NCBI RefSeq assembly: GCF_032085515.1
Contig: NZ_JASXSX010000005.1
Span: 1-64,000 of the forward strand
From: Gleimia hominis
GTDB lineage: Bacteria; Actinomycetota; Actinomycetes; Actinomycetales; Actinomycetaceae
DNA: 64,000 nt
Reading direction: 5' to 3'
Under the pieces are notes generated by a model. That model ran no database searches. It was not told the DNA's origin and worked only from the letters and a program-made list of their open reading frames with translations. Shown in pieces: positions 51,906 to 61,300 of this stretch (positions are counted from its first letter, which is position 1; each line of letters opens with the position of its first letter). A program made the position numbers and the translations under genes.

Positions 51906-52912
51906 GGCGACCGCGTGGGCCGAGCAGCAACCGCACTGCCCGCACTCCCGGAGAAGACCGGGTGGGGCGGCAGACCCAGGTGCCCGCTCGCCGATCAGGA
52001 AGCCGGAATGCGCGAGCGTCCTCTCGCCGATCCGACGGGCAAGAGGATGCGAATACGAAGCCAAAGAGGGAGGACCAGCCTGCCCAAGAGTCGCTGAAAT
52101 CACGTATGCAGGCTCGGCTTCGAACCCAGAAGAACTATCTTCCAGCGCCGAGCGCATCGCAGGCGTTTTCCAGTAAGAAGAAAGTGCCGGAGCTGTCACG
52201 CTACCGTGACGAACGCAAGCGAGCGAAGACACGCGCAGCATTTTCCCGCATCGGGATTGCTGCACTCGTTGCAGTGATTCTCCTGGCCGCGGTGTGGGCA
52301 GTCTTTTTCTCACCGATCTTCGCGTTAAACATGAATCAAGTGAAGGTGCAGGTATCTGACTCGTCCGTGCCGGCAGATACTATTCGCGAGCAAGTTCGAA
52401 CGTTCGAAGGCATGCCCATTACCCGCCTATCCACAACTACGGTGGCACAGAAGGTAGAGGAAATAAACCGCGTGAAGCAAGTGACTGTGCGCCGCGCGGG
52501 CATACACGGCTTGACAGTGAACGTGCAGACGCGAAAACCAGCGGTCGCAGTAGCCCAGGGGGAGGCATGGTTGGTGCTCGACACCGACGGCGTACAAATA
52601 GACGCGGTTAAAGACCCACCGAAGAACCTGCCGCGTGCCCAAGTGGATGCGGGCTCGAAGCAAGAGCGCCGTGCCGCCATTGACCTAATTACTTCCGTGC
52701 AGACGCAACTACCGGGGGAACTTATGCAGCGGGTGAAAATGTTTGTCGCATCCGCCTCGCACCTGGATATTCAAACCGATGACGGCAAGACGATAAAATG
52801 GGGCGATAGCAGTAATTCGAAAACGAAGGCGCAGGTGGCGCTCGTGTTAATGAAGCAGCGGCCCGCAGAAACGTACGATGTGAGTGCGCCTTCTCGGCCC
52901 GTAACGAGCTAG
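51902..52912 (+). CDS. ftsQ: Division protein FtsQ/DivIB
   Basis: A bitopic protein of 336 residues: a long, very basic, disordered cytoplasmic tail (1 to about 115), one membrane helix (about 117-138, IGIAALVAVILLAAVWAVFF), then a POTRA domain with MNQVKVQVSD and ITRLSTTTVAQKVEEI, and a beta domain. ATG 51902 overlaps the murC stop (ATGA); the frame opens four codons earlier but that start is less likely. The tail is longer than in most homologues. Confidence 0.88.
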   Translation: MRRPRGPSSNRTARTPGEDRVGRQTQVPARRSGSRNARASSRRSDGQEDANTKPKREDQPAQESLKSRMQARLRTQKNYLPAPSASQAFSSKKKVPELSRYRDERKRAKTRAAFSRIGIAALVAVILLAAVWAVFFSPIFALNMNQVKVQVSDSSVPADTIREQVRTFEGMPITRLSTTTVAQKVEEINRVKQVTVRRAGIHGLTVNVQTRKPAVAVAQGEAWLVLDTDGVQIDAVKDPPKNLPRAQVDAGSKQERRAAIDLITSVQTQLPGELMQRVKMFVASASHLDIQTDDGKTIKWGDSSNSKTKAQVALVLMKQRPAETYDVSAPSRPVTS

Positions 52913-52950
52913 TCACAACACCTGTGTGCAACGACCGTGCGCCGTGCAGC

Positions 52951-53042
52951 ATCACCGCTGTGCAGCACGTGGCAACACCGGTGTGCGACACGCAGCATCA
53001 CCGCCGCGCACTAGGTGGCAACACCTGTTTGCGACACGCGGG
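52951..53042. repeat. 23-bp tandem repeat, four units
   Basis: Units begin at 52951, 52974, 52997 and 53020 with ATCACC or AACACC alternating, an exact 23-bp period. A related but shifted copy (AACACCTGTGTGC) lies at 52917. Being 23 bp, the unit cannot keep a reading frame, so it is a non-coding expansion between ftsQ and ftsZ. Confidence 0.8.
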
Positions 53043-53058
53043 TTCAGAAGTTGAACTA

Positions 53059-53132
53059 GTAGGTAAGTTTGTTTAACTTTCCTACGCAACGATCAGACGA
53101 AAACTGAACCTTCAACTTTAGGTTTAAGGTTC
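53059..53132 (+). promoter_or_regulatory. Two stem-loops in the ftsZ upstream region
   Basis: GTAGGTAAGTT (53059-53069) can pair with AACTTTCCTAC (53075-53085), ten of eleven positions, with a 5-nt loop. GAACCTT (53106-53112) can pair with AAGGTTC (53126-53132). They lie 35-108 bp before the ftsZ start, where its promoter or leader is expected. No clear -10/-35 pair was identified. Confidence 0.4.
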
Positions 53133-53166
53133 TGGGTTCGTAGAGGAACATTATTTGGGGGAACCA

Positions 53167-54414
53167 GTGGCAACAGCAACACCGAACTACCTGGCAACGA
53201 TCAAGGTTGTGGGCGTGGGTGGTGGCGGCACCAACGCAATCAACCGGATGATCGAAGCCGGTTTGAAAGGCGTGGAGTTCATTGCGATGAACACGGACAC
53301 GCAAGCACTTCTCATGTCCGATGCGGAAGTGAAAATTGACCTCGGCGAAGAACTGACCCGCGGTCTCGGCGCTGGCGCTGACCCCACGATTGGCCGCAAG
53401 GCTGCCGAAGCGAACGAAGATGGGATCCGCGAAGCCCTCGAAGGTGCCGACATGGTGTTCGTTACCGCGGGGGAAGGTGGTGGCACCGGAACTGGCGCCG
53501 CCCCCGTAGTCGCGCGCGTGGCCCGCGAAGAAGACGCGCTCACCGTCGGGGTAGTTACGCGCCCATTCGCGTTCGAAGGAAACCGCCGGGCGTCACAAGC
53601 CGAATCTGGGATTGAATCGTTGCGCAAGGAAGTGGACACGCTGATCGTTATCCCCAACGACCGCCTCCTGCAGATTTCCGACCGGAACGTTTCGTATTTA
53701 GACGCGTTCCGTATGGCAGATGAGGTTCTGCGCTCAGGTGTGCAAGGTATAACCGACCTGATTACGACGCCCGGCGAGGTGAACGTCGACTTCGCAGACG
53801 TTAAGTCCGTCATGAAAGATGCGGGAAGTGCCCTCATGGGGATCGGCAGTGCGCAGGGTGAAGACCGCGCGCTCCGGGCAGCGGAAGCGGCAATCGCCTC
53901 GCCGCTTTTGGAAGCCAGTATCGATGGAGCCCACGGGGTTCTGTTCTTCTTCCAAGCTGCATCTGACATTGGCCTGTTCGAGATTCAGCAAGCCGCGATG
54001 CTCGTCAAAGAATCCGTGCATCCGGAAGCAAATATTATTTTCGGTTCCGTCACCGACGATTCTTTGGGCGACGAAGTTCGCGTCACCGTTATCGCCGCTG
54101 GTTTCGACGAGAGTCAGAGTTCCTACACAGATCCCGATGAGGTATTCGGTTCTGTAAAGAAAGCGGAGAAAGAAAAACCCGCGCAAGCAGAGAAGAAACC
54201 GTCCGAAGAGAGCACGCCTGAGCGGCCCCTGGGTACTCTTCCGCAGCCTGCGCACCGAGCTGAACAGCCTGTGCCAACGCGGTCCGCGTTCCCCTCAGCC
54301 CGGCCAGAAAAAGAGAAGAAACGCGAGTCGGATGACTCCTTTGTCGTTCCCCGGATTTTCGATGAGGACGACGATGACGACAAGGGGCTGGACCTGCCGG
54401 ACTTCTTGCGCTGA
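53167..54414 (+). CDS. ftsZ: Cell division GTPase FtsZ
   Basis: Tubulin-like protein forming the division ring. GTP-binding GGGTNAI (about 19-25) and GGGTGTG (104-110), T7 loop region NVDFADVK. The C-terminal linker is polar and Lys/Glu/Pro-rich, ending in the conserved partner-binding peptide LDLPDFLR, preceded by an acidic run. GTG 53167 is chosen with TTGGGGGAACCA upstream; the frame opens at TTG 53155. No ftsA is present, as in other Actinobacteria. SepF, encoded 0.8 kb downstream, is the likely membrane anchor. Confidence 0.97.
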   Translation: MATATPNYLATIKVVGVGGGGTNAINRMIEAGLKGVEFIAMNTDTQALLMSDAEVKIDLGEELTRGLGAGADPTIGRKAAEANEDGIREALEGADMVFVTAGEGGGTGTGAAPVVARVAREEDALTVGVVTRPFAFEGNRRASQAESGIESLRKEVDTLIVIPNDRLLQISDRNVSYLDAFRMADEVLRSGVQGITDLITTPGEVNVDFADVKSVMKDAGSALMGIGSAQGEDRALRAAEAAIASPLLEASIDGAHGVLFFFQAASDIGLFEIQQAAMLVKESVHPEANIIFGSVTDDSLGDEVRVTVIAAGFDESQSSYTDPDEVFGSVKKAEKEKPAQAEKKPSEESTPERPLGTLPQPAHRAEQPVPTRSAFPSARPEKEKKRESDDSFVVPRIFDEDDDDDKGLDLPDFLR

Positions 54415-55127
54415 TGCACACTAGCTCGCCCGACTTAGACGGTGCCCGCATCGGGTTCACGCGCATCCAGACGCCCGTTGCGGATGGTATCGACCGGCCC
54501 AACTACGGCCTCGCGGTCGGTGACGATCCGCAGGCCGTGCTTGCTGACCGGCGGGCCCTCGCGCACCTGGTGGGCAGTCCGATCGTGTGGATGGAGCAAA
54601 CCCATTCCGACTGTGTCGCGGTGAACCCGCCTGCGGATCCGCGCGGCAAAAACGCGGTTCAAGCAGATGCGGTGATTGTTGCCTCGGGCGCAGCCGCGGT
54701 GCAGGTAGCGGACTGCGTCCCAATCCTCATGAGTGCCGATAGGGGACGCTGGGTCGCAGCAGTACACGCGGGCCGCAGGGGAGTTGAGAAGAACATAGTG
54801 AGCAACACGGTGCGGGCGTTGCGGGACCTGGGGGCAGAAAGCATCAGTGCCTGGGTTGGACCGTGTATTTGCGGCAAATGCTACGAGGTAGACGAAAAAA
54901 CCTTTCGCGCGTGCACGCAGGTGCTACCAGTGTTGCAAGCTGAATCCCGGTGGGGGACGCGCGCGTTAGATTTGCGGGCAGGGGTGGATGCACAGCTAAA
55001 CGAAGCTGGTGTTCATCACATCCATCACCGCGAAGAATGCACGTTAGAAACCCCTGACCTGCACTCTTACCGCAGATACACCGGATGTGGCCGGCAGGTA
55101 GGGTGGATTCAAACCTCGGACCTGTAA
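54414..55127 (+). CDS. pgeF: Laccase-domain protein PgeF/YfiH
   Basis: Zinc/copper-binding laccase-fold protein; homologues hydrolyse purine nucleosides or edit peptidoglycan precursors. Metal-ligand blocks: QTHSDCV, VADCVPIL, VHAGRRG and the Cys-rich GPCICGKCYEVD. The C-terminus HREECT and YRRYTGCGRQ is typical. The start overlaps the ftsZ stop (TGATG). Length of 237 residues is normal. Confidence 0.9.
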   Translation: MHTSSPDLDGARIGFTRIQTPVADGIDRPNYGLAVGDDPQAVLADRRALAHLVGSPIVWMEQTHSDCVAVNPPADPRGKNAVQADAVIVASGAAAVQVADCVPILMSADRGRWVAAVHAGRRGVEKNIVSNTVRALRDLGAESISAWVGPCICGKCYEVDEKTFRACTQVLPVLQAESRWGTRALDLRAGVDAQLNEAGVHHIHHREECTLETPDLHSYRRYTGCGRQVGWIQTSDL

Positions 55128-55215
55128 GACACGCCGAGTCAAACCATGCGTCGCAAGCTTTCGTCATCTAACTTTGAGATATCGACTTAAGCCGGCGAAA
55201 AATGGGAGGTCTGGG

Positions 55216-55653
55216 ATGTCAGGTGCGCTGAACCAGGTAATGGCAAAAATGGGGTGGCGTAGCTACTCGGATGAAGAACCTGAATACTACGAAGATGAGG
55301 CAGCGTACGAACCCGAGGAGGAATACGAACCCATGACTGTGCTTCCGCGCCCTGAAGTTGTGTCTTCAAAGCAACCAGATCTGAGTCGGATTAAAACAGT
55401 GCGGCCCGCTTCTTACGAAGATGCGCGCACAATTGGTGAGGCATTTCGTGACGGCATTCCCGTGATCGTGAACCTCGCTGGGATGAGCGAGACTGAGTCA
55501 CGAAGAATCGTGGATTTCTGTGCTGGGTTAACGTTTGGTCTACGCGGAGAAATCGAAGTTGTGGGCGGCGAGGTACTATTGCTTTCTCCCGAGTCCGTGA
55601 AGATTGAGAACGACGCGGTTAAAGCGTCTCGTTCTTCCTCCATTTTTGATTAA
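55216..55653 (+). CDS. sepF: Cell division protein SepF
   Basis: Membrane-binding partner of FtsZ. An acidic, Tyr-rich linker (EEPEYYEDEAAYEPEEEY) follows the amphipathic N-terminus. The core domain shows IVNLAGMSETESRRIVDFCAGLTFGLRG. ATG 55216 with GGGAGGTCTGGG is the start; a frame 14 codons longer lacks a site. The product has 145 residues. A yggS-type gene often found just before sepF is missing here. Confidence 0.93.
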   Translation: MSGALNQVMAKMGWRSYSDEEPEYYEDEAAYEPEEEYEPMTVLPRPEVVSSKQPDLSRIKTVRPASYEDARTIGEAFRDGIPVIVNLAGMSETESRRIVDFCAGLTFGLRGEIEVVGGEVLLLSPESVKIENDAVKASRSSSIFD

Positions 55654-55665
55654 GAGCGATCCAAC

Positions 55666-55953
55666 TTGGTATTAATCGGCAATATTATCCAGGTCCTCGT
55701 CTCCGTGTACACCCTGGTTTTGCTGGCCCGGATGATCCTAGACTGGGTACAGTTTTTCTCCCAAGACTGGCGCCCTCAGGGTTTGATCCTTCTGGTGGCG
55801 AACGTCGTGTACGCGCTCACTGATCCGCCGTTGCGCTGGCTGCGGAAAAGAATTCCTCCGCTGCGTCTGGGAGCGATCGCCTTGGACGTGGGCTTTATTG
55901 TGCTTTTTGTGGGGGTAATTTTTATAGGAAATTTGGCAAAATACCTGTTCTAG
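55666..55953 (+). CDS. yggT: YggT family membrane protein
   Basis: A 95-residue protein with two hydrophobic segments (IIQVLVSVYTLVLLARMIL and IALDVGFIVLFVGVIFIGN) around a conserved loop (ALTDPPLRWLRKRIPP). The family is found in this position in most Actinobacteria and is linked to division or osmotic shock; its function is not settled. Start TTG 55666 is 12 bp after sepF. Confidence 0.85.
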   Translation: MVLIGNIIQVLVSVYTLVLLARMILDWVQFFSQDWRPQGLILLVANVVYALTDPPLRWLRKRIPPLRLGAIALDVGFIVLFVGVIFIGNLAKYLF

Positions 55954-56022
55954 GTAGGAAGCCCGCTAGAAATTCGGTAACCTATTAGCGATGAGTGTTT
56001 GAAAGAACACGTCAATGGTGAA

Positions 56023-56092
56023 GGTCGGCGCTGGCTAGAGCTTCAGATCGCATGTGCGAAATGGGGCGTAGTCTGAACTCGACCCGCCGACC
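56023..56092 (+). ncRNA. Candidate structured leader RNA upstream of divIVA
   Basis: A 70-nt element closed by an 8-bp helix, GGTCGGCG (56023-56030) with CGCCGACC (56085-56092). Inside it GAGcTTCAGA (56038-56047) pairs with TCTGAACTC (56072-56080), nine pairs with one bulge, and TCGC-ATGT-GCGA (56048-56059) forms a terminal hairpin. It is tRNA-sized but has no T-arm or D-arm consensus. It ends 33 bp before the divIVA start. It could be a regulatory leader or a small RNA. Confidence 0.4.
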
Positions 56093-56125
56093 AAAAGAAT
56101 TGTATCGAGATCCAGAGGTGAAGAA

Positions 56126-56725
56126 ATGGCGCTGCTCACGACAGAGGATGTCTTAAATAAGACTTTCCAGTCAGTGAAGTTCCGTGAGGGTTATGACCAG
56201 GTCGAGGTAGATGAGTTCCTCGATGAGGTTGTAGAGACCATCTATGCCCTTCAGGTTGAAAACACCGAGCTGAAACAGAAGTTGGAAGAAGCGGAGTCGA
56301 ACGCTCCGAAGGTGGCGGAAACTACGCCGCAGCCAGAACCTGTTGTTGAACCTGAACCCGAACCGGAACCGGAGCCTGAACCCGCTCCTGTTGCTGAACC
56401 CGCTCAGGCTACGCGCACCAGTGCTACCGGTGAGCCCGAGGACGCGACGTCCATGCTGGCGCTCGCTCAGCGAGTACACGACGAATACGTGCGCGACGGC
56501 CGTCAGGAAGGTGAGCGGTTGATCGCAGAGGCTCGCCAGCAAGGTGAGAAGATTGTGCGTGAAGCAGAAGATGAGCACACGTCAATCCTCAAGAAGCTCG
56601 ATGAGGAACGGTCGATGCTCGAGTCGAAGATTAACGAGCTCAAGCACTTCGAGTCTGATTACCGCGGGAAGATCCGCAACCACCTCCAGTCACTACTTAC
56701 TGAGGTGGACGCTCCACGCGAGTGA
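56126..56725 (+). CDS. divIVA: Polar growth/division protein DivIVA (Wag31)
   Basis: Coiled-coil protein that marks curved membrane and directs polar wall growth in Actinobacteria. The N-terminal membrane-binding domain (1-60) contains EDVLNKTFQSVKFREGYDQ. A Pro-Glu repeat linker (about 73-95) and a C-terminal coiled coil (about 110-185) follow. At 199 residues it is shorter than mycobacterial Wag31. ATG 56126 follows AGAGGTGAAGAA. Confidence 0.94.
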   Translation: MALLTTEDVLNKTFQSVKFREGYDQVEVDEFLDEVVETIYALQVENTELKQKLEEAESNAPKVAETTPQPEPVVEPEPEPEPEPEPAPVAEPAQATRTSATGEPEDATSMLALAQRVHDEYVRDGRQEGERLIAEARQQGEKIVREAEDEHTSILKKLDEERSMLESKINELKHFESDYRGKIRNHLQSLLTEVDAPRE

Positions 56726-56753
56726 AATAGGTTCTGAACAAGCGAGCAATGTG

Positions 56754-56783
56754 GCGGCGGCAAGCACTATCGCTTGTCGCCGC
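56754..56783 (+). terminator. Hairpin terminator after divIVA
   Basis: A 12-bp stem (56754-56765 with 56772-56783, one G-T pair) with a 6-nt loop is followed by TCTTGCTT. It lies 29 bp after the divIVA stop and before lspA. Confidence 0.65.
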
Positions 56784-56854
56784 TCTTGCTTGGACTCACG
56801 GGGATACGCAATTAGCTCTGCAGGTTTCAAAAAACGACGCACGACAACGGGGGT

Positions 56855-57418
56855 GTGGTGGGCGCACAATTAACGCGGCACGCAGTGACGCTTTGGGCCG
56901 TGGCGGCGGTGTGCGTGGCGGTTGACCAGGGGACAAAGCTTTGGGCCCTGACGGCGCTTGAAGCGGGACAGGTGCGGCCGTTCATCGGATCTTTCATTTC
57001 CCTACAGCTGGTGTCTAACCCCGGGGCTGCGTTCTCTTTCTTATCGGGTGCCACGTGGCTATTCACCCTCGTGGCAGGCGTTGTTTGTGCACTAATCATC
57101 TACGTTTCGTTCCAGGTTAGGAGCCGGCCGTGGGCTCTATGTTTAGGAATCCTTTTGGGAGGTGCGGTTGGGAACCTTGTGGACCGCATTACCCAACCTC
57201 CTGCGGTGGGAATGGGCCACGTGGTGGATTTCTTGAACTGGAACGGCTGGTTTGTTGGCAACGTGGCGGACATTTTTATCGTCCTGGCTGCCGCTGGCAT
57301 ATTCGGGCTGTCTATTGCCGGAATCCCATTTAGCCCCGAATCCAGCAAGGGTCGGCGCGGGCATTCTGCGGGCGGCCAAGAGCAAGTTGCGCCTAGACAA
57401 GGGCAACCCGATGAGTGA
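56855..57418 (+). CDS. lspA: Lipoprotein signal peptidase LspA
   Basis: Four-helix membrane aspartic protease that cleaves prolipoprotein signal peptides. Catalytic aspartates are in GNLVDRI and NVADIFI; the block LVSNPGAAFSF is conserved. GTG 56855 or GTG 56858 may start it, just after a G-run. A basic polar tail of about 35 residues follows the last helix. It overlaps the pseudouridine synthase gene by 8 bp. Confidence 0.92.
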   Translation: MVGAQLTRHAVTLWAVAAVCVAVDQGTKLWALTALEAGQVRPFIGSFISLQLVSNPGAAFSFLSGATWLFTLVAGVVCALIIYVSFQVRSRPWALCLGILLGGAVGNLVDRITQPPAVGMGHVVDFLNWNGWFVGNVADIFIVLAAAGIFGLSIAGIPFSPESSKGRRGHSAGGQEQVAPRQGQPDE

Positions 57419-58331
57419 CACCCGTTTCCTCCCGATCCCAGATGCCTTAGTGGGGATGCGCGTGGACACTGCGCTGGCGCGTATGCTCGGGCTGTCCCGC
57501 ACCGCGAGTAGTGACCTCGTGGAAGCGGGGAAAGTTCGGGTTAACGCACAGACAGTAAAGAAGAACTTCAAACTACCGGGTGAGGGTTTGCTGGAAGTCG
57601 ACATGGCGCAGCCGAAAGCAGTGCCACCCCCGGTTGTGGGCATGGACATTATCTACAACGACGAAGACGTCGTGGTGGTCAACAAACCGGTGGGAGTGGC
57701 CGCGCACACCGGGCCGGGCTGGTCCGGACCAACCGTGTTAACAGAACTGGAGGCAAGTGGTTTACGCATCTCCACGTCGGGCCCACCGGAGCGACAAGGG
57801 ATAGTACATCGCCTCGACGTGGGCACCTCCGGGGCAATGGCAGTGGCGAAATCCGAGCTGGCGTACACCAAACTCAAACACGCGTTCAAAGAACGAAAGG
57901 TGCGCAAAATCTACCACGCGATCGTGTGCGGCCACCCGGACCCGCAGACCGGGACGATTGACGCACCGATTGCGCGCCACCCCTCAAAAGAATGGCGTAT
58001 GGCAGTAGTAGCGGGAGGACGCCGCGCAGTCACGCACTACCGCACACTCGAACTGCTCGCGGGAGCCGCGCTGGTTGAAGTGGAGTTAGAAACCGGCCGC
58101 ACCCACCAAATCCGCGTGCATTTCTCCGCCCTCCACCACCCGTGCGTGGGGGACACATTCTACGGTGCGGACCCGCAGCAAGCGGAAAAACTCGGGCTTA
58201 AACGCCAGTGGTTACACGCCCGAACCCTCGAATTCGAACATCCCCGCACAGGTATCCGCACGGTTGTGAACGCGCCATACATGGCGGACTTGGAAGGCGC
58301 GTTAAACCAACTGCGACACTTCGGTGAATAA
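57411..58331 (+). CDS. rluD: RluD-like rRNA pseudouridine synthase
   Basis: Isomerises uridine to pseudouridine in large-subunit rRNA. N-terminal S4 domain (about 15-70), catalytic HRLDVGTSG with D136, and the later GRTHQIRVHF. ATG 57411 lies within the end of lspA; a frame running through lspA is not used. The product has 306 residues. The exact uridine target is inferred from similarity only. Confidence 0.92.
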   Translation: MSDTRFLPIPDALVGMRVDTALARMLGLSRTASSDLVEAGKVRVNAQTVKKNFKLPGEGLLEVDMAQPKAVPPPVVGMDIIYNDEDVVVVNKPVGVAAHTGPGWSGPTVLTELEASGLRISTSGPPERQGIVHRLDVGTSGAMAVAKSELAYTKLKHAFKERKVRKIYHAIVCGHPDPQTGTIDAPIARHPSKEWRMAVVAGGRRAVTHYRTLELLAGAALVEVELETGRTHQIRVHFSALHHPCVGDTFYGADPQQAEKLGLKRQWLHARTLEFEHPRTGIRTVVNAPYMADLEGALNQLRHFGE

Positions 58332-58344
58332 CCCGCGCTCGGGT

Positions 58345-58350
58345 TAAACT
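58345..58350 (+). promoter_or_regulatory. -10 element for a leaderless dnaE mRNA
   Basis: TAAACT ends exactly six bases before the dnaE ATG, and the gap GGCGCC contains no ribosome site. The -35 region is not obvious. The geometry matches other leaderless candidates in this window. Confidence 0.5.
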
Positions 58351-58356
58351 GGCGCC

Positions 58357-61300
58357 ATGGCTAAAGATCAGTTCGTTCACCTACACAACCACACCGAGTA
58401 CTCAATGCTAGATGGCGCTTCAAAACTGAAGCCCCTGGTGGAAGAGGCTGCGCGGCTGAATCAAGAAGCCATCGCCATCACCGACCACGGCTACCTGTTT
58501 GGCGCCTACGAGTTCTACACCGAAGCGAAAGCCGCTGGAGTTAAACCAATTGTCGGTTTGGAAGCCTACATGACGCCCGGCATATCCCGGTTCGAACAAA
58601 AACGCGTGCTGTGGGGCGAAGAGTGGCAGCGGCGCGACGACGTTTCTGCCCGCGGTGCGTACACTCACCTGACGCTCATCGCGGAAACCACCGAAGGGAT
58701 GCACAACCTGTTCCGCATGGGGTCACTCGCTTCCCTCGAGGGACAGATGGGTAAGTGGCCGCGGATCGACATGGAACTACTTGAACGCTACTCAAAAGGA
58801 CTGATCGCGTTCACCGGCTGCCCGTCCTCTGAGGTGCAGACCCGCCTGCGCCTCGGGCAGTGGGACGAAGCAGTGGCGGCGACGGGGCGGCTGAAAGACA
58901 TTTTCGGTAAAGACAACCTCTACGTGGAACTAATGGACCATGGGATTGAAATTGAACGCCGCACCAAAGCAGACCTACTGAAACTGTCTAAACACATGGG
59001 GCTACCCCCGGTGGTCACCAACGACGCTCACTACGTGCGCAAAGAAGACCGCGATATTCAAGACGCGCTCTTGTGCATTAACTCCGGGTCCACGCTCAAC
59101 GACCCGGACCGATTCCGATTTGACGGTTCAGGCTACTACATTCGTTCGTCCGAGGACATGCGAAACGACTGGTTGGAACTACCGCAAGCATGTGACAACA
59201 CGCTCGAAATCGCACGCCGCTGCGACATCACTTTCCGCACCACCGCGGATGGGGCAAACTTTATGCCGCGCTTCCCAGTGCCTCAAGGGGAAGATGAGAC
59301 CTCATGGTTCGTTAAAGAGGTAGAGCGCGGACTCATCTCCCGGTTCCCGTCGGGCGTGCCAGACCACGTGCGTAAACAAGCGGAATACGAAGTGGGGATC
59401 ATTACGCAAATGGGGTTCCCCGGCTACTTCCTGGTGGTGTCCGACTTCATCCGCTGGGCGAAAAGTCAAAACATTCGCGTGGGTCCGGGCCGTGGTTCAG
59501 GGGCAGGCTCAATGGTGGCGTACGCGATGCACATCACGGACTTGAACCCCCTCGAACACGGATTGATCTTTGAACGGTTCCTGAACCCAGAACGCGTGTC
59601 CATGCCGGACTTCGACGTAGACTTTGACGAGCGTAGGCGCGGCGAAGTGATCGAGTACGTGACCCAAAAGTACGGTGACGACCGGGTCGCGCAGGTAGTT
59701 ACCTACGGGAAGATTAAAGCTAAGCAGGCGCTGAAAGATTCCGCGCGCGTGCAGGGGCTCCCGTATTCAGTTGGCGAGAAACTGACGAAAGCCATGCCCC
59801 CATCCGTGATGGGGAAAGACATCACCGTGTCGGGCATCTTTGACCCAAACGATAAACGCTACGACGAGGCCGCGGAATTCCGGCGTTTGCACGCGGAAGA
59901 ACCGGACACGCACCCCGTGGTGGACATGGCGAAAGGACTCGAGGGAATCACTCGCCAGTGGGGCGTGCACGCGTGCGCAGTAATCATGTCATCCGCACCG
60001 CTGCAAGACATCATCCCGATGATGAAGCGACCCGCAGACGGCGCGATCATCACGCAGTTCGACTACCCGACGTGCGAATCCCTCGGGCTACTAAAAATGG
60101 ACTTCCTGGGGCTGCGCAACCTCACGGTACTATCGGACACGATTGAAAACATTGGGCTAAACGGAAAGAAACAACCGGACCTGCAGGAAGTTCCGCTCGA
60201 CGACCAAGCGACATTCAAACTGCTCTCAACGGGGGAGACGCTGGGTGTGTTCCAACTCGATGGGGACGGGATGCAGAAGCTGCTCAAACGGATGCGGCCC
60301 AACAACTTCGAAGACATTTCCGCTGTGGGTGCACTCTACCGGCCCGGCCCGATGGGGGCGGATTCGCACAATAAGTACGCGGACCGCAAGAACGGGCGGG
60401 CCCCGATTGAACCAATCCACCCGGAACTCGCGGAACCACTGAAAGACATTCTCGGCACCACATACGGCCTGATCGTCTACCAGGAACAGGTGATGGCGAT
60501 CGCGCAGAAACTGGCGGGATACACGCTGGGACAAGCGGACTTGCTGCGCCGCGCCATGGGGAAGAAGAAAAAGGAGATCCTGGATAAGGAATACGTCCCA
60601 TTCCGCCAGGGAATGATCGACCACGGGTACTCGGAAGACGCGGTGAAAACCCTGTGGGATATTTTGGTACCGTTTTCTAACTACGCGTTCAACAAGGCGC
60701 ACTCGGCGGCCTACGGGTTGGTGTCGTATTGGACCGCGTGGTTGAAAACCCATTACCCAGTCGAGTTCATGGCGGCACTACTCACATCGCAAAAGGACAA
60801 TAAAGACAAGCTGTCGCTGTACCTGTCGGAGTGTCGGCGCATGGGGATCACGGTGCTGCCTCCGGATGTGAACTCTTCGGAAGCGAACTTCACAGCTGTG
60901 GGGGAGGACATCCGGTTTGGGCTCGCAGCGGTGCGGAACGTGGGTGGCCACGTGGTGGATGGGATCACGGCGACCCGCAAGGAACGAGGAGACTACGAGG
61001 ATTTCACGGACTTTTTAGATAAGGTACCGACCGCGGTGTGTAACAAGCGCACGATCGAGTCGCTGATTAAAGCGGGGGCATTTGACGCGATTGAACCGTG
61101 TCGGCGTGCTCTGGTGGCGATTCACGAGGAAGCGGTGGATTCTTCCGTGAAGCTGAAACGCAATGAGGCTGCGGGCCAGTTCGACTTGTTCGCGTCCGCC
61201 ACGGATATGGGGATGTCTGCGATGACGGTTGAGGTACCGCAGATTCCGGAATGGCCGAAGAAAGAAAAGTTGGCTTTTGAACGCGAAATGCTGGGGTTGT

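Noticed and set aside
56023..56092. tRNA gene
   Set aside because: Acceptor-like helix and length fit, but there is no T-loop TTC consensus or D-arm on either strand, and the inner helices are incompatible with a cloverleaf.
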